DNA from: Actinobacteria bacterium ATB1
GTDB lineage: Bacteria > Actinomycetota > Acidimicrobiia > UBA2766
Assembly: GCA_021404985.1 (NCBI GenBank)
Contig: QWHP01000088.1
Location: 1 to 8,990 of the forward strand
DNA length: 8,990 nucleotides
Direction: 5' to 3'
Shown here: one piece after another, positions 1 to 6,304 of the stretch
How positions within the stretch are numbered: position 1 is the first letter of the stretch
How the letters are laid out: each line of letters begins with the position of its first letter
The notes under the pieces: model-generated
The model's database searches: none
The model's input: the letters and a program-made list of their open reading frames with translations, nothing else
Told to the model about the DNA's origin: nothing
Program-made: the position numbers and the translations under genes

Positions 1-354
1 GACCCGGCAGGCCTGTCCCTGTTCGCCGGTTGGCAGGCAACGGAGCGCCCGTCGGATCCGAGTGCGCGGGCCCTCCACGAGATGCACGTCCTGCGTGAGC
101 TGCGCGGATCCGCGCACGGGATCGCAATCGTCTGTGCAGGGCTCTCCCCCATCGAGGCGGTTCTCGCCGGTGGCGGAGAGGCGAACGCTCGGCTCTTCGG
201 CTGGCAGCCACCGTTCGAAAAGCCGAGCGAGGGGCTGCGCCGGAGCTGGGAGGCGGCAGAGATGGTCACAGACTCCATCGTCGCCCGGGCATATGCCGCC
301 CTCTCGCCCAGCGAACTCGAGCAGTTCGCCGAGATCACCGCGACCCTCGCCTGA
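1..354 (+). CDS. SCO6745/SalK-like family protein, C-terminal part (5' end outside window)
   Basis: The reading frame is open from the first base and ends at TGA 352-354, giving the last 117 residues; the start lies upstream of the window. The fragment reads through an LRELRGSAHG stretch, then LSPIEAVLAGGGEAN, LFGW and a late AYAALSP segment. I recognise this pattern from the C-terminal half of the actinobacterial SCO6745 family (related to SalK), whose members are usually around 250-300 residues. The family has no well-established biochemical role that I can cite, so none is assigned. No signal peptide or membrane helix is visible in this part. The internal ATG at 82 is not a good start because the frame upstream is coding-like. 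It converges on the PilZ gene with 31 bp between the two stops. Family call is from memory of the motif pattern, not a search. Confidence 0.8.
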   Translation, partial: DPAGLSLFAGWQATERPSDPSARALHEMHVLRELRGSAHGIAIVCAGLSPIEAVLAGGGEANARLFGWQPPFEKPSEGLRRSWEAAEMVTDSIVARAYAALSPSELEQFAEITATLA

Positions 355-370
355 GCTCTGGTCCGACGAT

Positions 371-385
371 GGCCCCTCGGCGGCC
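371..385. terminator. Possible weak bidirectional hairpin between convergent genes
   Basis: GGCC at 371-374 can pair with GGCC at 382-385 around a 7-nt loop, in the 31-bp gap between two convergent stop codons. There is no T-tract on either side and the stem is only 4 bp. The position is what one expects for a shared terminator, but the structure alone would not justify the call. Confidence 0.2.
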
Positions 386-2104
386 TCAGATGTGAGCCTG
401 CTCGCGATCCGATACGAGCCCGAGTGTCTCAAGGAGCCCCGCCTCGGCGAACAGCGCCCTGGTCCACGCACAGCGCCTCTCTGCGGTCTCAGCAAGCCTG
501 AGTCCCGCAACGTGGCTCCCGGGCACGTCCTGCACGTACAGCACTTCAGCGTTCACGTTCATCGGGTTCCCCGCGAAGTCGACCCTCACGTCCACGTGAC
601 AGCCGGGATCAAGCGACGCACCCGTTCGGATCCGCATTCCCCCGGCCGAGAGGTCCAGCGTGCGACCCCCGTTCCCTGCGACACGAACACCCAGTTCGAT
701 GGGGAAACGATACGAGTCGCGTCCGGATCTGCGCAGTGAGCCCGAATAGGCGATGGCCTGTATGAGCATGAACAGAACCACAGCGCAGGCCGTTACACCC
801 CATCCCTGGACACCCTCGGACGCAACAGGCACGGCACCCACGACACCCGCCATCCCCTGTCCGATCACCAGACAGAGCAGGAGGCCGACGAACAGCAGGA
901 TCCTGGCCGGAACGAGAGTGGTGATCGACGTGGCCCGCACAACGGGCTCGGTTCGCCCGGCAAGACCGGGTACGGCGGAGATCGACCCCGGAACCTGGTA
1001 CACGGTCCGTACGATCTCCTCGTTGAACCGCAGCGGGTCGATCGAGGGACAGAGGACGAGCATGCGCAACGCCGCCGTGACCAGAAGGGCTGCCGTCATG
1101 GGCCACAGGGGCGCCGACGTGAACGCGTCTCCGGTGGTCGCTACCGCTCCGAACCCGGCGATCCACAGGAGGATGGGTATTCCTCGGAGGCCTCGCAGCG
1201 CCACTGCGAGGCCTGCGAACCTCCCGGCGAGGTCGTCGCGTCCGGGCTCCCTGAACGTGTCGGCTGCCTCGGCAATCCTCGAACGCTGCGCCCATACGTG
1301 GGACCGCCAGAAGCGAGACGGCTCGGACGGTGCCGCGACGACCGTGACGATCCCGTTGTGGCGGGCTCCCGTATGGCCCCGCTCCGACAGTCGACGCAGG
1401 AGGTGACCCCACGGTCGTCCCTCCACGAACCCGCCGACCTCTCTGGCGGCCTTCGTGTTCAGGACGGTCGCGTTCGGGGTCCACTGGTGGAGGCCCCATC
1501 CGTCGGCCAGCCTGTCGATGCAGTCGTCCATCGAGGCATGCGGGACCGGGGCGAAGCGGTCCTCGTTGTAGGGCCGGGTGGAGGCGCGTACCCAGCCGAC
1601 GTCCTCGGACGCCATCGCTGCTGCCAGCCTCAGCTGCGAGACCACGGCGCATGCCTGACCCGTGAGGATGCAGAACGTCTCGCCCTTCGCACGTGCAAGG
1701 GCCTCGTTCGCGACTCCAGAGGGAACTTCACCCGTGAGGAGAGTCACGTCGAGGCTCTCGACAAGTCGCGTCCGGGGCTCCGCCGCCAGGTCTCCCAGGA
1801 TTACCTCCCCCACACCCTGCGCCAGGGCGAGGGCCGTGAGAATCTTCTCGTCGGTGTCGTCCTCGGTGACCAGGACGAGTACGGTCATCGAGCGCGATTC
1901 CCCGGTGTGACTGCCTGTCGAGCGCTCCCGGCGCCAACCGAGCGCGCCCACCATGGCGAACGTCAACGTCGACCAGGCGAAGGCGGTGATCATCGCCAGC
2001 GCCGGAAGCGTTTCCACCTCGGGCACCGAGCCCGCCCACCAGGCAAGGACGCCCACGGAAGCCACGAACGTGAGAACGTGGACGAGACGGCGTGTTTGGC
2101 TCAT
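386..2104 (-). CDS. BcsA-like membrane protein: degenerate GT2 domain plus C-terminal PilZ domain
   Basis: The 572-aa product has two N-terminal membrane helices (about residues 8-25 and 33-57). A cytoplasmic GT2-like domain follows (about 73-280), then helices near 308-325 and 331-351, a long loop, helices near 398-425 and 433-455, and a PilZ domain (about 456-545). PilZ has both c-di-GMP-binding signatures: RxxxR at R458/R462 and DxSxxG at D484/S486/G489. The GT2 fold is recognisable from VGGF at 223-226 and the FWRSHVWAQRSRI segment at 265-277, which matches the QxxRW region. However, the DxD position reads TGQ (148-150), the TED position falls in GRPWG (229-233), and QxxRW is QRSRI. The domain is therefore probably catalytically dead. 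Helix order after the GT domain matches cellulose synthase BcsA. ATG start at 2104 is chosen because it includes the first helix; no clear Shine-Dalgarno is present. Likely role: c-di-GMP-responsive membrane protein, partner unknown. No BcsB-like gene is nearby. Confidence 0.82.
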   Translation of the reverse strand: MSQTRRLVHVLTFVASVGVLAWWAGSVPEVETLPALAMITAFAWSTLTFAMVGALGWRRERSTGSHTGESRSMTVLVLVTEDDTDEKILTALALAQGVGEVILGDLAAEPRTRLVESLDVTLLTGEVPSGVANEALARAKGETFCILTGQACAVVSQLRLAAAMASEDVGWVRASTRPYNEDRFAPVPHASMDDCIDRLADGWGLHQWTPNATVLNTKAAREVGGFVEGRPWGHLLRRLSERGHTGARHNGIVTVVAAPSEPSRFWRSHVWAQRSRIAEAADTFREPGRDDLAGRFAGLAVALRGLRGIPILLWIAGFGAVATTGDAFTSAPLWPMTAALLVTAALRMLVLCPSIDPLRFNEEIVRTVYQVPGSISAVPGLAGRTEPVVRATSITTLVPARILLFVGLLLCLVIGQGMAGVVGAVPVASEGVQGWGVTACAVVLFMLIQAIAYSGSLRRSGRDSYRFPIELGVRVAGNGGRTLDLSAGGMRIRTGASLDPGCHVDVRVDFAGNPMNVNAEVLYVQDVPGSHVAGLRLAETAERRCAWTRALFAEAGLLETLGLVSDREQAHI

Positions 2105-2776
2105 GCGTGTCTATCGGCGTGCACTAGCCGCTATATGAAGTATCTGAATCAGGAGCATCGGTCCTTGCACCCCAGGCCAAGGGCCCTCTTTCGCGCTCCC
2201 CCGAGAAGTTCCCCGCCTCCTCAGTAATTCGTGGGCCCTGAGCAGACGTTGTTGCAGGCTCTCGGTCCGGTGCTGTCCGTCGGTGCCGGTATGGCTCATT
2301 GCCCCCGTCATCAATGATCTGGGAAGTGTTGCCGCCTGCACCACCGCCGGGGTACCCGTGGACCGCTGATGGGGACATACCCTTGGTGGCTGATTCGTAA
2401 GGTGATGCCGGCGCAGGACCCACGGGCAGAAGCCGAAACGACAACCAACCCGCCTGCCAGCCGACGCGGCAACCACCGACTCGAGAACGCCCTCTTCCAG
2501 GTCACCGTCGCCTGCCCATCCCCAATCATTCAGGAGATTGGTCGGGTGGACGGTGTGCGAGATCGAAAAGTCCCTGTTGTCTGTTCTCGTCGGGAGTGTG
2601 TTTGATCGGGTGCCGGCGGGCGGAATCTCAGGCTGCTGGTTGACAGACGGGCAGGGACACACTTTCCGACCCTCCCTCCCATGGATGTCAAGCGTTCTCT
2701 TCCGGTTTCTGTCGGGGGAGGTTGACTGGCAAGATCCTGGATCTGAGGGCCGACATTCTCCGGTACAGGCCGGCTG
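2105..2776. other. 672-bp intergenic stretch without a convincing gene
   Basis: This lies between the 5' end of the PilZ gene and the 3' end of the kinase-fold gene, both on the minus strand. It looks less GC-rich than the flanking genes. Open frames on both strands (for example 2111-2662 minus, 2369-2605 plus) translate to low-complexity, Arg/Pro/Ser/Thr-rich text with no recognisable family and no ribosome site. I looked for c-di-GMP (GEMM), cobalamin, tmRNA, SRP RNA and RNase P RNA core motifs and saw none. It must contain the PilZ gene promoter and presumably the end of the kinase transcript. One imperfect foldable block is at 2341-2389 (CCACC pairing with GGTGG around two small GGG/CCC hairpins). 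It could also be decayed coding sequence. Confidence 0.6.
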
Positions 2777-3733
2777 CTATCGGCGGATGCGGCCCGGCAG
2801 AACCACGTCGTAGGGACGCCTCAACAAGGTGGATGAGAGGAAGCGCTCGGTGCGACGGAACCCGAGGAAGAGCCTCCAGATGAGCTTGTCCTCGCGGTAA
2901 TACGAGCGCACGACCTCTTCCGTGACCCTTCCGGGGGCAGCGCCCGTCACCTCCCTGACGACGTCGTCGGCCGCCCGCGCGCAGTCGGGTACGAGGTCCG
3001 GACGCCCCTCCTTGTAGAGGTTCGCGACGAGGTCGACGGCGACGGACGCGAAGTCGTAGTAGCGGTCGAGGACGTCCTGAAGGAAGTACCTCCGCACGAT
3101 CCATGCGAGGGACGCCGGGCAGAGCCGGATGAAGAGCTCTGCGTCGATCTGTTCGACACCATCGACCCGCAGAAGTGGTGTGCCGGTGTCGACGTAGTGC
3201 AAGTCCGCACGATCCCAGTCCTCCCCATCAGGTCGGGAATACACGACCCAGTTCGAGAGCTGGGCGTCGAGGCCGACCCTCATCCCGGCCGTCCCCCCTT
3301 CCCACGCCTTCGCCGACTCTGCCAGCACGCGCCGCACCAGTGCGCCCGCCTGGTCGGGCCCCATGCCGCCGGCGATGCTGTTGCCGAACCTGGCCGGATC
3401 CTCGCGCCGCTGGAGCAGGTAGAGCACGGGATGCCCTGTGCGCGGGCTCTCCACCGTTGCGACCCACTGCTCGGGCACTGCGAGGCCGATGCCTCGCAGC
3501 ACCGCTGCGTAGTCGGCGAGGAGCGTCTCGTACGAGGCGCTCTCCGATTCGGACCGGAACAGCGCCATGCGCTTGCACGCCCACCCGTCCAGCGGGGGGA
3601 CCTCGATCGCGAGCACTGTGCTCATCTCGCCGTACCCGAGAACGCGGGTCGGCATGTCGTGCTGCTCGGGATGCGCCGGGTCGAGCCCCCGCTCGAACTC
3701 GTCGACCCTTGCCGTGAGGAGACGTTCGTCCAC
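2777..3733 (-). CDS. Kinase-fold protein of unknown substrate (possibly DUF6206-like)
   Basis: The 318-aa product reads like a protein-kinase/APH-type fold. It has a glycine-rich loop VLGYGEMSTV (31-40), a candidate nucleotide-binding lysine K54 in ACKRM, and a candidate helix-C glutamate E69. A hinge-like VLYLLQ lies at 103-108, a catalytic-loop match LDAQLSNW has D156 and N161 at the D-x4-N spacing, and a metal-binding-type D182 sits in YVDTG. The His of the usual HxD is Gly here (G154). The C-terminal half is helical and unlike known kinases. No signal peptide or membrane helix. GTG start at 3733 is supported by GGAGG 7 nt upstream and by beginning 18 bp after the aminotransferase stop, so the two genes should be co-transcribed. 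I associate the pattern with the DUF6206 group from memory; that label is tentative. Phosphotransferase activity is inferred, and the substrate may be a small molecule related to the partner enzyme. Confidence 0.72.
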   Translation of the reverse strand: MDERLLTARVDEFERGLDPAHPEQHDMPTRVLGYGEMSTVLAIEVPPLDGWACKRMALFRSESESASYETLLADYAAVLRGIGLAVPEQWVATVESPRTGHPVLYLLQRREDPARFGNSIAGGMGPDQAGALVRRVLAESAKAWEGGTAGMRVGLDAQLSNWVVYSRPDGEDWDRADLHYVDTGTPLLRVDGVEQIDAELFIRLCPASLAWIVRRYFLQDVLDRYYDFASVAVDLVANLYKEGRPDLVPDCARAADDVVREVTGAAPGRVTEEVVRSYYREDKLIWRLFLGFRRTERFLSSTLLRRPYDVVLPGRIRR

Positions 3734-3740
3734 GGCCGTG

Positions 3741-3745
3741 CCTCC
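3741..3745 (-). promoter_or_regulatory. Strong ribosome binding site deciding the GTG start of the kinase-fold gene
   Basis: On the minus strand GGAGG lies 7 nt before GTG 3733, within the short gap after the aminotransferase TGA (3752-3754). It is the clearest Shine-Dalgarno in the window and supports independent translation of the second operon gene. Confidence 0.75.
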
Positions 3746-3751
3746 GTCCCC

Positions 3752-5032
3752 TCAGACTCCGTCCAGCGCGGCCGCCATTCCGAGCATGTCGGCCGACTCG
3801 AGCCTTCCGGCAGCGCCGTCGAGTGCGGAGGTGAGCTCGTCGACCTCCGCCTCCCCGGCAATGAGGGGGAGAAGGATCTGGGTGACGCGTCGGTCGTTGT
3901 TGGAATAGACCGCGAACACCCCTTCGTCGAACAGAGCCTTGCTTGCGAGCATGCCGAGGCCGGGGGACGCCCACTCGATGCCCGCCATCAGGCCGAGCCT
4001 CCGCGGTGCGACCAGGACTTCGGGGTGCTCGGAGGTCACGGCGTCGAGCTCGCGCCCGAGAACGTCACCGATTCTCCGGACTCGAGCCAGGAACTCCGGA
4101 TCGGCGACGATCTCGAGCATCCGCTGGGATACCAGGCATGCCAGCTCGGCGCCCCCGAACGTCGATATGTGGACGAAGGGATCTGGCGTGAAGATCCTGT
4201 CGTGGGGCGTCCTGTAGCAGGTGGCAGAGATAGGCACGAGACCACCGGAGAGACCCTTGCCGAGGACCACGAAGTCCGGGACGATCCCCCAGTGCTCACA
4301 CGCGAACATGCGTCCCGTCCGGCCGAGCCCCGTCTGCACCTCGTCGAGGATCAGCAGCGTCCCGGTCTTGTCGCAGTGCTCCCGAACTCCCCGCATGTAC
4401 TCCGCTTCGGGCACGACGATGCCCGACGTGGCGGGCACCGCTTCGAGGATCACTGCGGCGCAGTCCTGCGTGACCGCACGCTCGATCGCGTCGAGGTCGC
4501 CGAAGGGAACCTGGACGAAACCCGGGAGCTGGGGCCCGAACGGATCCCGGTACTTGGGGTCCCCTGTCGCCATCGCGAGCCCGGTGTGCCCGTGGTATCC
4601 GCCTTGGGCCGACACGATCTTCGGGCGTTGCGTGAGGCCACGCGCCATCTTGAGCGCTGTGTCGACGGCTTCTCCCCCTCCGACGGCGAAGACCACCTTG
4701 TCGACGTCCCCCGGGAGGAGTTCGGTGAGATCTTCGGCGAGCCGGGCACGCGCCTCGGAAATCAGATGGTGGTTCCCCACGTCCCAGTCGTCGAGTGCTC
4801 TGCGCAGTGTGGCGACGAGGTCAGGATGGCGATGCCCCATGTTGAACACGCCACCGTTGGAGTGGGCGTTGAGGAACCGCCGCCCGTCGACGTCCCAGAA
4901 GTGACATCCCTCGCGTCGCCCCATCACCAGGTCGAGACCCACTCCCTTGAAGAAGTCCACCTTCCCCTGTGAGACGTGGGCAGCAAAGGCAGCGAGGGCG
5001 TCGTCTCTGGATGCGTAGAGCCTGGATGCCAT
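3752..5032 (-). CDS. Class III PLP-dependent aminotransferase family enzyme
   Basis: The 426-aa product has the normal length and all major landmarks of class III (fold type I, ornithine/GABA aminotransferase-like) PLP enzymes. These are VGGGEAVDTALKMAR (117-131, cofactor phosphate region), GGYHGHTG (144-151), ILDEVQTGLGRTG (228-240) with D230 contacting the pyridine nitrogen, and LGKGLSGG (257-264) with Schiff-base lysine K259. HISTFGG (288-294) supplies the phosphate-binding Thr. The enzyme should be a soluble cytoplasmic homodimer. The substrate is not identifiable: amino-group transfer, lyase and mutase activities all occur in this fold. ATG 5032 gives a natural N-terminus; a GTG 7 codons upstream is possible, and no Shine-Dalgarno precedes either. 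It is the first gene of an operon with the kinase-fold protein and diverges from the EEP lipoprotein gene across 86 bp. The kinase neighbour raises the option of a phospho-lyase acting on a phosphorylated amine. Confidence 0.92.
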   Translation of the reverse strand: MASRLYASRDDALAAFAAHVSQGKVDFFKGVGLDLVMGRREGCHFWDVDGRRFLNAHSNGGVFNMGHRHPDLVATLRRALDDWDVGNHHLISEARARLAEDLTELLPGDVDKVVFAVGGGEAVDTALKMARGLTQRPKIVSAQGGYHGHTGLAMATGDPKYRDPFGPQLPGFVQVPFGDLDAIERAVTQDCAAVILEAVPATSGIVVPEAEYMRGVREHCDKTGTLLILDEVQTGLGRTGRMFACEHWGIVPDFVVLGKGLSGGLVPISATCYRTPHDRIFTPDPFVHISTFGGAELACLVSQRMLEIVADPEFLARVRRIGDVLGRELDAVTSEHPEVLVAPRRLGLMAGIEWASPGLGMLASKALFDEGVFAVYSNNDRRVTQILLPLIAGEAEVDELTSALDGAAGRLESADMLGMAAALDGV

Positions 5033-5118
5033 GTGTGGAGGGTAACCGCTCACGACTTGGCGGTTCCTGCAGGACACCGGACGGACGGCGTGCAACATTG
5101 AGGTCGGGAGCCAATGAC
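5033..5118. promoter_or_regulatory. Divergent promoter region between aminotransferase and EEP genes
   Basis: An 86-bp gap separates two divergent starts, so it should hold both promoters. On the minus strand TACCCT, which fits TANNNT, lies 6 nt before ATG 5032; with no Shine-Dalgarno this suggests a leaderless mRNA. On the plus strand a weak pair, AGGACA (5071-5076) and AACATT (5094-5099) with 17-bp spacing, could serve the lipoprotein gene. Promoter presence is implied by gene layout; the exact boxes are guesses. Confidence 0.4.
5106..5110 (+). promoter_or_regulatory. Ribosome binding site supporting the GTG 5119 start
   Basis: GGGAG at 5106-5110 stands 8 nt before GTG 5119. It selects this start over in-frame ATGs further upstream, which lie inside or across the divergent aminotransferase gene. 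Confidence 0.6.
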
Positions 5119-6222
5119 GTGAAGACCAGATCCGACATCGCGGACTCGGGCGGGCAGCGGCGGGGAGGCCCGATCGGCTCGGCACGGCTCGCCCACATCT
5201 TCGCTGCCGGCCTCGTCCTTCTTCTGGCTGCCTGCGACCCCCTGCCGATACCCACTCCACCCGCTCCCCCACCCGCCGTCGCCGGAGGGACCCTGCCGCC
5301 GGAAGACCTGACTGTCGTGAACCTGAACGCCCTGCACGGTTTCTGGCTCGGGGCGCCCGCCTGCACCCCCGAAACCGACAACTGCGACGCCCCGGGCAGG
5401 ATCGGCGTGCTGATGAGACACATCGAATCGGCACGCTGCCCCGACGTCGTCACACTTCAGGAGATCGATCTCCGCGTCGCAGAGGTCCTGAGGGCGAAGG
5501 TGCCCTCCGTGTGTGCAGGTGAGTACGGGTTGCACATACTTCGAAACGACGCCCTCACTCTCGGGATCGAACAGACCGCCGTGCTCAGCCGGCTCCCGGT
5601 TGTCGACGAGCATCTCATCGATCTCCCGTCCTTCCCGTACGTGGCGCACCACGTGACGTTGGATACCGATCTGGGACGCGTCGACCTCGTGACGACCCAC
5701 CTACATGCCGGTGCAACGAACTTCCCGTGCCTGCTGGCGGGCTGCCCGCCCCACTGCGACCTGGACGACGACGACGCCCGGGTGTGCAGTGCCCGCGTGG
5801 TACTCCGGCACCTGGGGACGCATGCGCCGCCCGACAGCATTCATGTGGTCACGGGCGACTTCAACGCCGAGCCGGGTGAGGCCGCGTACAGCCTGTTCCT
5901 CGACCACTACTTCGACGACACTCACCTCTTGGCCGGGAACCCCGAATGCGACGAGACGCACAGGACGAGTTGCACGAGCGGGGGGCGCGAGCCGCCAGAT
6001 GACCTGTACGACCCGGCGATGCTCGATGGCGAGCGCATCGACTACATCATGGTGCGCGGCCACCCGGGGTGTCCCGTGCACGTCGACACCGGCGCAGATC
6101 TCGACGGGGACGCGGTCCCGACGGGCAACTGGGCCAACCTACCGCTCGACCCGCCGGGTTCCGGCGGCCTGGTGTTCGCCAGCGATCACAGCGGGAACGC
6201 GATGGATCTCCACTGCGGCTGA
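5119..6222 (+). CDS. Secreted lipoprotein of the endonuclease/exonuclease/phosphatase (EEP) fold
   Basis: The 367-aa product begins with a basic segment and hydrophobic helix (about 25-38) ending in lipobox LAAC with C39 as the lipidated cysteine. A proline-rich linker (41-52) leads to a full EEP domain. Metal and catalytic motifs are in order: NLN (68-70), LQEID (113-117, E115), THLH (193-196, H194), GDFN (246-249, D247/N249), RIDYI (306-310, D308) and SDHS (355-358, H357). All key positions are present, so the protein should be an active Mg-dependent phosphodiesterase or phosphatase outside the membrane. Candidate substrates are nucleic acid, as in DNase I, or phospholipid head groups, as in sphingomyelinase. 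The domain has 12 cysteines besides C39, suggesting disulphides, an acidic loop DLDDDD (214-219) and a DxDxD loop (327-331) that may bind calcium. GTG 5119 follows GGGAG by 8 nt; longer versions starting at 4969 run into the divergent gene and add basic, non-secretory sequence. Confidence 0.88.
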   Translation: MKTRSDIADSGGQRRGGPIGSARLAHIFAAGLVLLLAACDPLPIPTPPAPPPAVAGGTLPPEDLTVVNLNALHGFWLGAPACTPETDNCDAPGRIGVLMRHIESARCPDVVTLQEIDLRVAEVLRAKVPSVCAGEYGLHILRNDALTLGIEQTAVLSRLPVVDEHLIDLPSFPYVAHHVTLDTDLGRVDLVTTHLHAGATNFPCLLAGCPPHCDLDDDDARVCSARVVLRHLGTHAPPDSIHVVTGDFNAEPGEAAYSLFLDHYFDDTHLLAGNPECDETHRTSCTSGGREPPDDLYDPAMLDGERIDYIMVRGHPGCPVHVDTGADLDGDAVPTGNWANLPLDPPGSGGLVFASDHSGNAMDLHCG

Positions 6223-6262
6223 CCACCGGGGATCTGTACGATTCCCGCGCAGTTCGACCCCC

Positions 6263-6282
6263 GATCGACCTCGCGGTCGGTC
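6263..6282 (+). terminator. Hairpin between EEP and ABC ATPase genes (terminator or attenuator)
   Basis: GATCGACC (6263-6270) pairs with GGTCGGTC (6275-6282) across the tetraloop TCGC, giving 8 bp with one G-T wobble. It begins 41 nt after the EEP stop and ends 22 nt before GTG 6305. The following bases (TTGCG) are not a T-tract, so intrinsic termination would be weak. A processing or attenuation role is equally possible. Confidence 0.4.
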
Positions 6283-6304
6283 TTGCGACGGGTGGTGTCG
6301 CACC

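Noticed and set aside
62..739. 225-codon plus-strand frame spanning the left-end gene and the PilZ gene 3' end
   Set aside because: It overlaps the SCO6745-like gene in another frame and runs antisense into the PilZ gene; the product is Arg/Ser/Pro-rich without family features.
386..2104. Functional cellulose synthase catalytic subunit
   Set aside because: The helix layout and PilZ domain fit, but DxD and TED are absent, the protein is shorter than BcsA, and no BcsB, BcsZ or BcsC gene is adjacent.
1298..2227. 309-codon plus-strand frame
   Set aside because: Antisense to the PilZ protein gene; no motif and no ribosome site.
2105..2440. c-di-GMP or cobalamin riboswitch upstream of the PilZ gene
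   Set aside because: A c-di-GMP protein made this worth checking, but none of the conserved core strings of either riboswitch class was found on the minus strand.
2111..2662. 183-codon minus-strand frame in the long gap
   Set aside because: No family resemblance, low-complexity composition and no start signal; it also ends just inside the space before the PilZ gene without spacing that suggests an operon.
2739..2749. GATCC-T-GGATC near-palindrome
   Set aside because: Five-base arms around a single base cannot form a hairpin and are too short to imply an operator.
3197..4972. 591-codon open frame on the plus strand
   Set aside because: It is entirely antisense to the aminotransferase and kinase-fold genes, whose motifs are unmistakable. 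Long antisense frames are expected in high-GC DNA, and its translation has no recognisable domain.
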